A DNA stretch of 64,000 nt, taken from Cervus elaphus. Its lineage: Eukaryota; Chordata; Mammalia; Artiodactyla; Cervidae. Below are positions 22,205 through 32,384 of the stretch, piece by piece. The stretch spans positions 41,684,001 through 41,748,000 of the forward strand of contig NC_057831.1 in the NCBI RefSeq assembly GCF_910594005.1, in the 5' to 3' direction. Every line of letters starts with the position of its first letter. The first letter of the stretch is position 1. The notes under the pieces are model-generated. The model was not told where the DNA came from. It did no database searches and saw only the letters and a program-made list of their open reading frames with translations. The position numbers and the translations under genes are program-made.

Positions 22205-22345
22205 GTCCACTATGACCTCATCTTAACTAACTGCATTTGCAATGACACCATTACAAAATAAGATCACATTCTAAGCTACTGGGAGCTAGCTTTTCAACAA
22301 GTTAGCTTTTGGAGGGGATACATTTCAACCCATAACAAAGACATT
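22205..22345 (-). repeat. MaLR-like LTR fragment abutting the truncated BovB
   Basis: On the plus strand 'gacctcatcttaactaactgcatttgcaatgacacc..aagatcacattctaagctactgggagctagc..tttggaggggatacatttcaacccataac' is the reverse of the 5' half of an MLT/MST-like LTR (compare the LTR at 43226). Its other half is not found upstream of the BovB, so the junction at about 22204 is a deletion or recombination breakpoint. Confidence 0.6.
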
Positions 22346-23400
22346 CTACTCAGATGAAGGGAAACTAAGAGACAGAGTTTGAAAAACTCTATTTCAAAAG
22401 AACAGCTAGTGAATTACCTATACAGAAAGGAAATGATTAACAAAGGAATATTAGATCATAAGGGGGGAGAAAAATAAAGTGAAACTATGAGTAAATGAAA
22501 CAGCTCTTCTCCTCTTGAAGTTTTAAATTGTTTGATGGCGACCCCTTGAACTGTAGTCTACCAGGTCCCTCTGTCCACGAAATTCTCCAGGCAGGAATAC
22601 TGGAGTGGGGAGACATTTCCTTCTTCAGAGGATCTTCCTGACCTAGGGATCAAACCTGGTTCTCCTGCACTGCAGGTGGATTCTTTTATCATCTGAGCAA
22701 CTTTTTATTAAATAAGAGTGGTCTAAACGCATCAAGTTAAAAACAGAGACTGGTAGAGTGAATTAAAATTGCATGACCCAACAAAAGGCTATCTGTAAGA
22801 AATTTACTTCAATGATGTATGCAGGCAGAAAGTTATAGGATGGAAACAGATTGTAAGAACAACAACCAAAAGAAAGCAGGAGTGGCTATATTAATATAAG
22901 AAACCAAGCATATACTCACCACATGAGCCAGTAGTCACAGCCATAGACCCTTAAATCAAAATCTATGTCAAAATCTATGCACAACTGCTAATAGTAACTT
23001 TAATTGTAATAGCCAAAAGTTTGGAAACAACAAAAATGTGCTGCAATGAGTGATAAGCTAATCTGTGGTACATCCCTTCCATGGAGTACAATTCAGTACT
23101 AAAAATGAACTATTGATACAAGCAAAAATTTATAAGCACCTCAAGGGCACCATGACCACTGAAAAAAGCCAATATCAATACTGTTTGATTCCATTTGTAT
23201 AAAATTCTCTGAATGGCAAAATTACCAGGATCAGTAACAGGTTAGTGATTGCCAAGAGCAGGGTGATGGGGGAGAGAGAGATGGATAAGACTGTAAAAGG
23301 GTAACACTCAGGAAATTTTGATTGGGATAGCATAGCTGTGTATCTTGATTTGGGTAGTAGCTAAGTAAATATATATATGTGGTAAAATGACATAGAACTA
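22346..23400 (+). repeat. Old L1 fragments, split by a SINE
   Basis: 22346-22532 resembles the 5' coding part of an L1M-type element. 22704-22920 resembles early ORF2 (the 'acagagactggtagagtgaattaaaattgcatgacccaac' and 'caaaagaaagcaggagtggctatattaatat' blocks). 22920-23400 jumps to the ORF2 end and 3' UTR ('ccatggagtacaattcagtactaaaa', 'gattccatttgtataaaattctctgaa'). An internal deletion of most of ORF2 is implied. Confidence 0.6.
22533..22703 (-). mobile_element. Bov-tA SINE
   Basis: Reversed Bov-tA: tail-side 'gatggcgaccccttgaactgtagtctaccagg', body 'ggaatactggagtggggagac', and head 'gacctagggatcaaacctggttctcctgcactgcaggtggattctt..atctgagcaa'. It separates two L1 pieces. No clear TSD was found. 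Confidence 0.9.
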
Positions 23401-23880
23401 TATGTGTACATTATATTATACTGTGTGCAATTATTGTATATATGTAATATATATTATACTATACTATGTGTATACATATTATACTATGTGTAATTACAAT
23501 ATTATAATAGCACAAATAATATAATTAATTATATGTCAATACATAATATAATAATTGAATATATTATATAACATGCAATTAGTATTAATATCAATATAGT
23601 ATGTATTATAAAACATTAATAATATAGTTGATGTTATAATTATTCATTAATATACATATAATTTATAAATAATTGTTTATATAATCATTTAAATAACTAA
23701 CAATTATTATTCATATAATTACTTATAAATAAATGATAAACAATGATAATAAATTATGATACAATTATTGATTATAAGTATATTAATACAATATACTGTA
23801 TAATTGTGGTATCATTATTAATATAATGTAAATCTAATATTAATTATAATTATAGTATCATAATACCTATGATAATATCA
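23395..23880. repeat. 500-bp almost pure A+T tract within an L1 3' UTR
   Basis: The stretch consists almost entirely of A and T, with irregular 'ataat/attat/tatata' words and many short inverted repeats. It is not a simple microsatellite. L1 3' UTR sequence lies on both sides (to 23400 and from 23881), so the tract has expanded inside or replaced part of that UTR. Confidence 0.85.
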
Positions 23881-24030
23881 GTTTCCTGAATTTGATCTTT
23901 TGGTGTAGTTACATACAATCTAACAACTGAGGGAAACTGAATGAAGAGTACATGGGTCCTCTCATCGCTGTTTTTGCAACCTCCTGTTAATTTGCAATTA
24001 ATTCAAAATAAAGAGTTAAACAAAAATGTA
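23881..24030 (+). repeat. L1 3' terminus after the A+T tract
   Basis: 'gagggaaactgaatgaagagtacatgggtcctctcatcgctgtttttgcaacctcctgttaatttgcaattaattcaaaataaagagtta' is the standard L1M-type 3' end (gtgaagggtacacgggaactctctgtactatttttgcaact..). It completes the element interrupted by the A+T tract. Confidence 0.75.
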
Positions 24031-24683
24031 CCTTAAAGAAGAAGATTGAGATCCCAGATACAGGAAATCCAACACAAGTGAACAGGAAAGAGAAATCCCA
24101 GGATAAACTTTTACAACAAGCCTAAGAGTGAATAAATAAATGTGAATAGTAGCAAGCAGCAGGCTCCAGGAGAAGAACCTCCATGAATATAAAACTGATT
24201 TACAAAAAAAAAAAAAACCTGAACTGTTCCATCACATGGAAAGAACTGTTAAAAACTGAGAGAGAGTTTAAAGATAAATTAGTAATAAATATATATAAAA
24301 GGAAAAGAACAAAAAAGGAGACATCTCCAGGCAAAGAAATGGATGGAAGAGAAAAATATAATTTCATGGATCTCCAGACATCAGGGTTTACAGCCATAAT
24401 AATATAAACATTGTAGATTGATTTATTCAAAGTGATCATATAAGTACAGTAGAAAGATGAAAGTATTAAAAATGAGCATTTGGTGGAGTAGGTCAAAAGA
24501 ACTAAATCCCCATCTTCCACTGTAGGAAGTCAGCCAATAATGTCCAAACTGAAATGATCAGGAAGTAACAGCATATCTAGGTTATCTGACCCAAGAGACA
24601 GCAAACAGAGTTGAACGATTTGGGGTAAACAACTGCTATTTTTCATAACGAGCTTTGTAGAAATATTTATTTAATCAAAGCCA

Positions 24684-24716
<33 letters not shown>

Positions 24717-24900
24717 TACATATACGTATATAACAAATGTACTATGATGCCAACAAATCCAGTGCTATATCACTACATGTGTAACAGTAACTTAAAAACC
24801 TTTCAAGTGATCAAAACCTTTTATGCCCAAAGAAAATATTCTTAAACCTAAATAAAACATTTTCTGATTAAAATAAATAAATAAATATCTATATTTTAAA
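24031..24900. other. Unassigned AT-rich DNA
   Basis: No gene. An A-run lies at 24204-24217, and the overlapping frames at 24183-24407 (+) and 24200-24520 (-) are low-complexity products. It may contain further old L1 sequence but I cannot show that. Confidence 0.45.
24690..24735. repeat. (TA)n microsatellite
   Basis: An uninterrupted run of about ten TA units (from 'tgtgtatatatata') is followed by 'ttacatatacgtatata'. It is likely length-variable between individuals. Confidence 0.9.
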
Positions 24901-24904
24901 TAAA

Positions 24905-25540
24905 AACTGAGAGCTGTTAAAAAAAAATGATATGAAGGGTGGTGGTTCATTGAGATGGGCAGGAGGAGCCAGATGCGGTCAGAACCCACACCCTCAGGGC
25001 AGTGATCCAGGAGTGGGAGGGATATCACAACCATGGAGTGCTCCCCCCGCCCAGCTCTGAGCAGTGAGGGGACTGAGCTCTCCACTGGGCTCCCCAGCCC
25101 CAGTCCTGCACTGGGAAGATGATCCCCCATAACATCTGGCTTTGAAACTCTTAGGGGCTGATTTCCAGGAGAGCTGGAGCGCTATGGGAAGTTGAGATTT
25201 CCTGCTTTCAGGGACTGCACATAAATCCACTCCCTCTGACTCCCAGCACAGACATAGCAGCTTGAAAAGAACCTGGGACATACACAGAGGAGATCACGGA
25301 CTGACATAAAGATAGGTACCAGAGGCACAGGGATCTGATGGCACTTTCTCTGAGGACAAAAGCACTGGCAGGTCCCAATTTTCTTCTACTCTCTTTCACC
25401 TAGCTGGCTCAGGGCTGGCAGGTGCCATTTCTGTTCCACTCCTTCAACAGAACTAAAACTGTTTATCCCACCCTGGTGTTCTCTGGGACCCACCTCACTC
25501 AACTCACCTGACCTGGCTGGCCTCTGTGTCCTCCCTCACT
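24905..25540 (+). repeat. Probable L1 5' UTR, GC-rich
   Basis: The GC-rich block contains phrases I associate with older L1 5' UTRs: 'ggggactgagctctccactgggctccccagcccc', 'gcactgggaagatgatcccccataacatctggctttgaaa', 'gacttccagcacagacatagcagcttgaaaagaacctgggacatacac'. An L1 3' end in the same orientation follows from 25960. Apparent frames on the minus strand (24792-25399) are by-products of base composition. Confidence 0.6.
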
Positions 25541-25547
25541 TATTCAA

Positions 25548-25958
25548 TCAGTTGCTCAGATGTGTCCAACTCTTTGCGACCTCATGAACCGCAGCACGCC
25601 ACGCCTCCCTGTCCATCACCAACTCCCAGAGTCCACCCAAACCCATGTCCATTAAGTCAGTGATGCCATCCAACCATCTCATCCTCTGTCATCCCCTTCT
25701 CCTCCCACCTTTAACCTTGCCCAGCATCAGGGTCTTTTCAAATGAGTCAGCTCTCCTCATCAGGTGGTCACAGTATTGGCGTTTCAGCTTCAACATCAGT
25801 CCTTCCAATGAACACCCAGGACTGATCTCCTTTAGGATGGACTGGCTGGATCTCCTTGCAGTCCAAGGGACTCTCAAGAGTCTTCTCCAACACCACAGTT
25901 CAAAAGCATCAATTCTTCGGCACTCAACTTTCTTTATAGTCCAACTCTCTACTCATCC
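25548..25958 (-). mobile_element. BovB 3' fragment
   Basis: Reversed BovB 3' 410 bp, from the tail side ('caatcagttgctcagatgtgtccaactctttgcgacc') to 'ctttctttatagtccaactctc'. It lies between the L1 5' UTR and L1 3' end pieces. The 105-codon frame at 25645-25962 on the plus strand is antisense to BovB and not a gene. Confidence 0.93.
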
Positions 25959-25959
25959 T

Positions 25960-26695
25960 TAAAGAATATCTTGCCATTTGTAACATGGGATGGACTAGAG
26001 ACTGTTACACTAAATGAATTAAGTGGGACAGAGAAAGACAAATACTGCATGACTTCACTTGCACAGGCATCCCTCAGAGTCATTGTGAGCTAGGTTCTAG
26101 ACCATGGCAATATTGGGAATATCACAATAAAAAAAGTTACGTGCATTTTTTGGTTTCCCAAAGCATACAAATGTTATGTTTATACTACACAGTGGCTTAT
26201 TTAGTGTGTAATAGCATTTTGTCTAAAAGAAACCAATATACATACCTTAATAAATTCTTTATTGCTAAAAAATGCTATTATCCAACAACACAGGGTTGCC
26301 ACAAAGTTTCAATTTGCAAAAATTGCAAGACCTATGAAGTACGATAAAATGAACTATGCTTGTATGTGAAATCTAAAAAGCCAAACAAATAAAATAGAAA
26401 CAGAGACACAGGTAACAGAGCAAACTGATGGTGAGCAAGGAGTGGGGTGGTGGGGTGTTGGGTGAAATAAGTAAAGAGGACTAAGAAGCATAAATTTCTA
26501 GTTATAAAAATAAATAAGTCACGGAGATAATGACATTAATAACTTTGTATGGTGACCAATTATTACTAGACTTGTAGTGGTTATCAATTCATAATGTATA
26601 TAAATGTTGAATCCCTTATGTTGTATACCTGAAATGAATATAACGTTAACTGTAGTTCAATAAAAAGAATAAATTTTTAAATTACATAAAAAAGA
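25960..26695 (+). repeat. L1 ORF2 end and 3' UTR, split by a Tigger-like MITE
   Basis: Left part (25960-26063): 'gttacactaaatgaattaagtgggacagagaaagacaaatactgcatgacttcacttgca'. Right part (26363-26695): 'tatgtgaaatctaaaaagccaaacaaataaaatagaaacagagac' to 'gttgtatacctgaaatgaatataacgtta..caataaaaa'. The two join without loss once the MITE is removed. Confidence 0.8.
26064..26362 (+). mobile_element. Tigger-like MITE (pogo/Tc1-mariner type)
   Basis: Terminal inverted repeats are visible: left CAGGCATCCCTCAGAG, right end reads outward as CAAGCATAGTTCATTTTATCG. Interior phrases ('gttctagacca', 'atcacaataaaaaaagttacg', 'ttttttggtttcccaaagcata', 'tttattgctaaaaaatgct') match the Tigger/Golem group. 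The right flank starts with TA, the usual target; the left TA is now CA. It has no transposase gene, so it was moved in trans. Confidence 0.8.
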
Positions 26696-27269
26696 TAGTT
26701 GGTGGTTTTATCCTTGACATATTCATATTCTAAGATGTCAGTCTGTCAACAAAAATATCTGCACAAGGATGTCTTCTTGAAACCAGATACAATGACATAT
26801 TTCAAATGTGAAAATATATATATAAGTAGATGATAAAAACCTCAAGAGCGTAGCCATAAAGCCAAACATTTTATCCCCAAAGATATATTTTCATTTGGTA
26901 CAATCTGATGAAAATTCAACTATGTCAAGTAGAAATGTAGAATTTATCATTAAGTACAACTCCTGGCTTCTTCATACAGCATTTTCATTTATCTTATCAT
27001 GATCATGTCTTAAATTTAGTTTCCTTTTACTCTTTACCAGAGTAAATTTGATCAACTATTTCTGAGTCAATGTTGAGTTGACATTAATTTAATATTTCCA
27101 AAACCTCCATGACCAAGTGTCAGTTCTTGCATGCAAATGGTCTTGTAAACCAAATTAGCTGATGTTAAACTGGAATGAAATTGTTCTTGAACTATGGAGA
27201 TATATTACTGACTGCGCCCACTTCCACCCATCGCTCTCAAACAAATGTCACTGAAACTATATGCAAACA
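26696..27269. other. Unique AT-rich DNA
   Basis: No gene or clear repeat recognised. Confidence 0.45.
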
Positions 27270-27680
27270 GTGGAGATGGATTAGTTCGGTCCACCTAAAG
27301 TACTAGTTTTAATTCTGTACAACCATCATCACAATCAGTTTTAGAACACGTTCATGGCTCTTAAACTCCATACCTCTTAGCTATCACCTCTAATTCTCAC
27401 TTCCTCCCAGCCCTAAATCAACACTAATCTATTTTTGTCTCTATGGACTGCCAATTTCAGACATGTCATGTAAACAGAATCATATAGTATGTGGTTTTTT
27501 ATCTGGCTTCTTTGATTTAGCATAAATGTCATCCATGCTGTTATAAATTGGTACTTAATTGCTATTTATTGATGAAGAATATTCCATTGCATGGATAAAC
27601 CACGTTTTATTTTTCCATTCAGTTGATAGACATTTGAGTTGTTTCCATTTTTTGGCTACTATGAATAATGCCACCAAAAA
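27270..27680 (-). repeat. Old L1 (L1M-type) 3' region
   Basis: The plus strand is a good reverse complement of an L1 3' UTR and ORF2 end: 'ctgtacaaccatcatcacaatcagttttagaac', 'cccagccctaaatcaacactaatctatttttgtctctatggactgcc', 'gaatattccattgcatggataaaccacg', 'tttgagttgtttccattttttggctactatgaataatgcc'. It stops where another L1 in the opposite orientation begins. Confidence 0.82.
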
Positions 27681-27755
27681 AAAAACTATTAGAAATAATA
27701 ACCAAATATAGTCAAGTTTCAGGGTACAAAATCAATATATAAAAGTCTGTTGTGT

Positions 27756-29374
27756 ATTTGTATGGAAATACAAAAAACCTCGAATAGCCAAAGTAATCTT
27801 GAGAAAGAAGAATGGAACTGGAGGAATCAACCTGCCTGACTTCAGACTCTACTACAAAGCCACAGTCATCAAGACAGTATGGTACTGGCACAAAGACAGA
27901 AATATAGATCAATGGAACAGAATAGAAAGCCCAGAGATAAATCCACGAACCTATGGACACCTTATCTGCGACAAAGGAGGCAAGGATATACAATGGAAAA
28001 AAGACAACCTCTTTAACAAGTGGTGCTGGGAAAACTGGTCAACCACTTGTAAAAGAATGAAACTAGAACACTTTCTAACACCATACACAAAAATAAACTC
28101 AAAATGGATTAAAGATCTAAATGTAAGACCAGAAACTATAAAACTCCTAGAGGAGAACATAGGCAAAACACTCTCTGACATAAATCACAGCAAGATCCTC
28201 TATGACCCACCTCCCAGAATATTGGAAATAAAAGCAAAACTAAACAAATGGGATCTAATGAAACTTAAAAGCTTTTGCACTACAAAGGAAACTATAAGTA
28301 AGGTGAAAAGACAGCCGTCAGATTGGGAGAAAATAATAGCAAATGAAGAAACAGACAAAGGATTAATCTCAAAAATATACAAGCAACTCCTGAAGCTCAA
28401 TTCCAGAAAAATAAATGACCCAATCAAAAAATGGGCCAAAGAACTAAACAGACATTTCTCCAAAGAAGACATACAGATGGCTAACAAACACATGAAAAGG
28501 TGCTCAACATCACTCATTATTAGAGAAATGCAAATCAAAACCACAATGAGGTACCATTACACGCCAGTCAGGATGGCTGCTATCCAAAAGACTACAAGCA
28601 ATAAATGCTGGAGAGGGTGTGGAGAAAAGGGAACCCTCTTGCACTGTTGGTGGGAATGCAAACTAGTACAGCCACTATGGAAAACAGTGTGGAGATTCCT
28701 TAAAAAACTGGAAATAGAACTGCCATATGACCCAGCAATCCCACTTTTGGGCATACACACTGAGGAAACCAGATCTGAAAGAGACACGTGCACCCCAATG
28801 TTCATTGCAGCACTGTTTATAATAGCCAGGACATGGAAGCAACCTAGATGCCCATCAGCAGATGAATGGATAAGGAAGCTGTGGTACATATACACCATGG
28901 AATGTTGCTCAGCTGTCAAAAAGAATTCATTTGAATCAGTCCTAATGAGATGGATGAAACTGGAGCCCATTATACAGAGTGAAGTAAGCCAGAAAGATAA
29001 AGAACATTACAGCATACTAACACATATATATGGAATTTAGAAAGATGGTAATGATAACCCTATATGCAAAACAGAAAAAGAGACACAGAAATACAGAACA
29101 GACTTTTGAACTCTGTGGGAGAATGTGAGGGTGGCATGTTTCAAAAGAACAGCATGTATACTATCTATGGTGAAACAGATCACCAGCCCAGGTGGGATGC
29201 ATGAGACAAGTGCTCGGGCCTGGTGCACTGGGAAGACCCAGAGGAGTCGGGTGAAGAGGGAGGTGGGAGGGGGGATCGGGATGGGGAATAAGTGTAAATC
29301 TATGGCTGATTCATATCAATGTATGACAAAACCCACTGAAATGTTGTGAAGTAATTAGCCTCCAACTAATAAAA

Positions 29375-29404
<30 letters not shown>
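27756..29404 (+). mobile_element. Young ruminant L1, 5'-truncated, poly(A) tail, 15-bp TSD
   Basis: The insert starts inside ORF2, keeps a 413-codon open frame to the natural ORF2 stop at 29040, continues through the 3' UTR and ends in about 30 A residues. The host sequence AAAAGTCTGTTGTGT is repeated perfectly at 27741-27755 and 29405-29419. An open frame, long pure tail and perfect TSD all point to a recent insertion. Its 3' UTR is nearly identical to the pieces at 21352-21720 and 61832-61935. Confidence 0.97.
27799..29040 (+). pseudogene. L1 ORF2 protein, C-terminal 413 residues
   Basis: L1 ORF2p carries an endonuclease, a reverse transcriptase and a C-terminal domain. Only the region after the RT catalytic core is encoded here, starting near the conserved NGTGGINLPDFRLYYK block. 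The cysteine-rich motif CX3CX7HX4C is complete (CWRGC..LLHCWWEC), followed by the conserved block around PYDPAIPLLGIH. Endonuclease and RT active sites are absent, so the product could not retrotranspose. The frame ends at the usual ORF2 stop (LTHIYGI). There is no host-gene promoter in view. It should not be annotated as a cellular gene. Confidence 0.93.
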
Positions 29405-29413
<9 letters not shown>

Positions 29414-29657
29414 TTGTGTTTCTATACACCAAGAATAAGTCAGCATAAAGAAAAAATAAAAAAACAATCTAATTTACCATCACAACAAAAAAAGAATAAA
29501 ATGCTTAGGAATAAATTTAACCAAGGAGGTAAAAGACTTGTATATTGAAACTATAAGATATTGTTGAAAGATTAAAGAAGACACAAAAAAACTGGAAAGA
29601 TATTCCATTCTCATGGATTGGAAGAATTAACATTGTTAAAACATCCATGTTACCTAA

Positions 29658-29855
29658 AGTGAAAGTGTTCGTCACTCAGTTGTGTCCAACTCTTTTCAAC
29701 CCCATATACTGTAGCCCGCCAGGCTCCTCTGTCTATGCAATTCTCCAAGTAAGAATATTATAGCGGGTAGCCATTCTCTTCTCCAGGGATCAAATTCAGG
29801 TCTCCTGCATTTCAGGCAGATTCTTTACCATCTGAGTCACTAGGGAAGCCCATGA
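29658..29855 (-). mobile_element. Bov-tA SINE with short TSD
   Basis: Reversed Bov-tA from 'agtgaaagtgttcgtcactcagttgtgtccaactc' to the head side 'cagattctttaccatctgagtcactagggaagcc'. TACCTAA is repeated at 29651-29657 and 29856-29862. It interrupts the older L1. Confidence 0.93.
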
Positions 29856-30073
29856 TACCTAAGTCAGTCTACAGCTGATTCAGTTGTAGACTGTCTATAA
29901 TCAGATTCAATGCAATACCTATCAAAACCTCAGAGGTTATTCAAATAACCATAAACTATAAATAACAAATAAAAAATCCTAAAATTTATATGAAATTTCA
30001 AAATACTCCGGATAACCAAAGCGAACCTGAAAAACAAGAACAAAGCTGGAGATATCCCACCACCTGCTTTCAA

Positions 30074-30281
30074 GCATGCATATTCAGTCACTTCAGTCAT
30101 ATCCGACTCATTGTGACCTATGAACTGTAGCCCACCAGGCTCCACTGTACATGGGATTCTTTAGGCAAGAGTACTGGAGTGGGTAGCCATTCCCTCCTCC
30201 AGGGGATCTTTCTGAGATTGAACCTAGTCTCCTGCATTGCAGACAGATTGTTTTCCCACTGTGCCACCTGGGAAGCAAACC
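30074..30281 (-). mobile_element. Bov-tA SINE in L1, near-perfect TSD
   Basis: Reversed Bov-tA ('attcagtcacttcagtcatatccgactc' to 'cccactgtgccacctgggaag'). CTGCTTTCAA (30064-30073) and CTGCCTTCAA (30282-30291) form a TSD with one mismatch. The L1 continues on both sides. Confidence 0.93.
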
Positions 30282-31862
30282 CTGCCTTCAAACTATGTTA
30301 AAAACCTATAATAATCAAAGCAGCAGGGTACTAGAAGAAAAACAGACACATAGATCTTTGGAACAAAACTGTGAGCCTAGAAATAAATCCACACATGTAT
30401 GGACAATCAATTTACAATGAAAGAGCAAGGAACACACAATGGAGAGAGGACGGTTTCTTCAGTAAATGGTGTTGGGAAAATTGAACAGTCACATAGATAA
30501 AAATTAAACCACCATCTCATACCATACACACAAATGAACTCAAAATGGATTAAAGACTTGAATATAAAACCTGAAACTATAAAAATCTGAGAAGAAAACA
30601 TAGGCAGTATGCTGTTTGACATCAGTCTTAGAAATACCTCTCTGGATATGTCTCTTCAGGCAAGAGGGAAAAAGGCAAAAATAAACCAATGACCCTATAC
30701 CAATTTAAAAAACTTCTGAACAGCAAAGTAAATCATTAATAAAACAAAAAGGCAGCCTAGTGATTGGGCGAAGATATTTGTAAATCATTTATTCAATAAA
30801 GGTTAAAAATCCAAAATACACAAGGAATCCATACAACTCAACAACAACAAAACAAACCAAATTTACAAATGGGCAGAGGAGCTGAACATACCTAAGACAG
30901 GGTACAGATGGCCAATAGGCATATGAAAAAGTGTTCAAATCACTGATTATTAGGGAAATGCAAATCAAAACCACAATGAGATATCTCAAACCCATTAGAA
31001 TGCCTATTATCAAAAAGGTAAAAAATAAGTGCTTGGCAAGGATGTAGAGAAAAGAGAAGACTCCTACACTGTTGGTGGAAGTGTAAACTGGTAATGGTCA
31101 CTATGGGAAATAGTAGGAAGATTACTCAAAAAACAATAGAATCACATAGGATCCAGCTATTTCACTTCTGGGTATTAAACCAAAGAAAATGTAAATGCTA
31201 ATTCGAAAAGATATGTGCAGCCCTATGTTCCTTAGGGGGTTACCAGAGGAGAAAGAAAAACTGGTAAAGGGTCACTGTATGCGGATAAATGGAAACTAAA
31301 CTTTGGTGGTGAGCATGCTGCAGTGTATCAGTTCAGTTGTTCAGTTGTGTCTGACTCTGACCCCATGGACTGCAGCATGCCAGGCTTTTCTGTCCATCAC
31401 CAACTCCCAGAGCTTGCTCAAACTCATGTCCATCCCACCATCCCATCCTCTGTTGTCCCCTTCTCCTCCTGCCTTCAATCTTTCCCAGCATCAGGGTCTT
31501 CTCTAATTAGTCAATCCTTCCCATCAGGTAGCCCAAAGCATTGGAGCTTGAGCATTAGCATCAGTCCTTCCAATGAAAATTCAAGGTGGATTTCTATTAG
31601 GATTGACTGGTTTGATCTTCTTGCAGTCAAAGGGACTTTCAAGAGTCTTATCCAATACAACATTTCAAAAGCATTAATTCTTTGGTGCTCAGCCTTCTTT
31701 ATGATCTAACTCTCACATCCATACATGACTACTGGAAAAACAATAGCTTTGACTAGAAGGACCTTTTAAGGCAAAGTCAAGCCTCTGCTTTTTAATATAC
31801 TATCTAGGTTTGTCATAGTTTTTCTTGCAAGAAGCAAGTGTTTTTTAATTTCATGGCTGCAA

Positions 31863-32384
31863 TCACCATCTGCAGTGATTTTGGAGCCCCCCAAAAATAA
31901 AGTCTGTCACTGTTTCTGTTTTTTCTCCATCCATTTGCCATGAAGTGATGGGACCAGATGCCATGACCTTCGGTTTTTGAATGTTGAGTTTTAAGCCAGC
32001 TTTTTCACTTTCCTCTTTCACCTTCATCAAAAGGTTCTTTAATTCCTCTTCACTTCCTGCCATAAGGGTGGTGTCATCTGCATATCTGAGGTTATTGATA
32101 ATTCTCCTGGCAATCTTGATTCCAGCTTGTGTTTCATCCAGCCCGGCCTTTCGAATGATGTACTCTGCACATAAGTTAAATAAGCAGGATGACAATATAC
32201 AGCCTTGATGTACTCCTTTTGCAATTTGGAACCAGTCTGTTGTTCCCACTCCAGTTCTAACTGTTGCTTCTTGACCTGCATACAGGTTTCTCAGGAGGCA
32301 GGTCAGGTGGTCTGATAATCCCATACCTTTATAAGTATTTTCCACAGTTTGTTGTGATCTACACAAAGGCTTTAGCATAGTCAA
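31863..32384 (-). pseudogene. BovB reverse transcriptase core, 173 codons, YADD kept
   Basis: After the 4-base deletion the RT continues in another frame for 173 codons. Visible motifs are the LTCLLRNLYAGQEA block, GVHQGCILS and the catalytic YADD (codons at 32073-32084, read on the minus strand), then the thumb-side block MKVKEESEKAGLKLNIQK. The frame closes at a stop near 31863. The catalytic residues are preserved, unlike in the other long BovB at 18486-22204, but the copy lacks most of the endonuclease and is frameshifted. Confidence 0.92.

Noticed and set aside
27799..29040. 413-codon open frame as a host gene
   Set aside because: The translation is the C-terminal part of L1 ORF2, it is inside a TSD-bounded L1 with poly(A), and it lacks the enzymatic domains.
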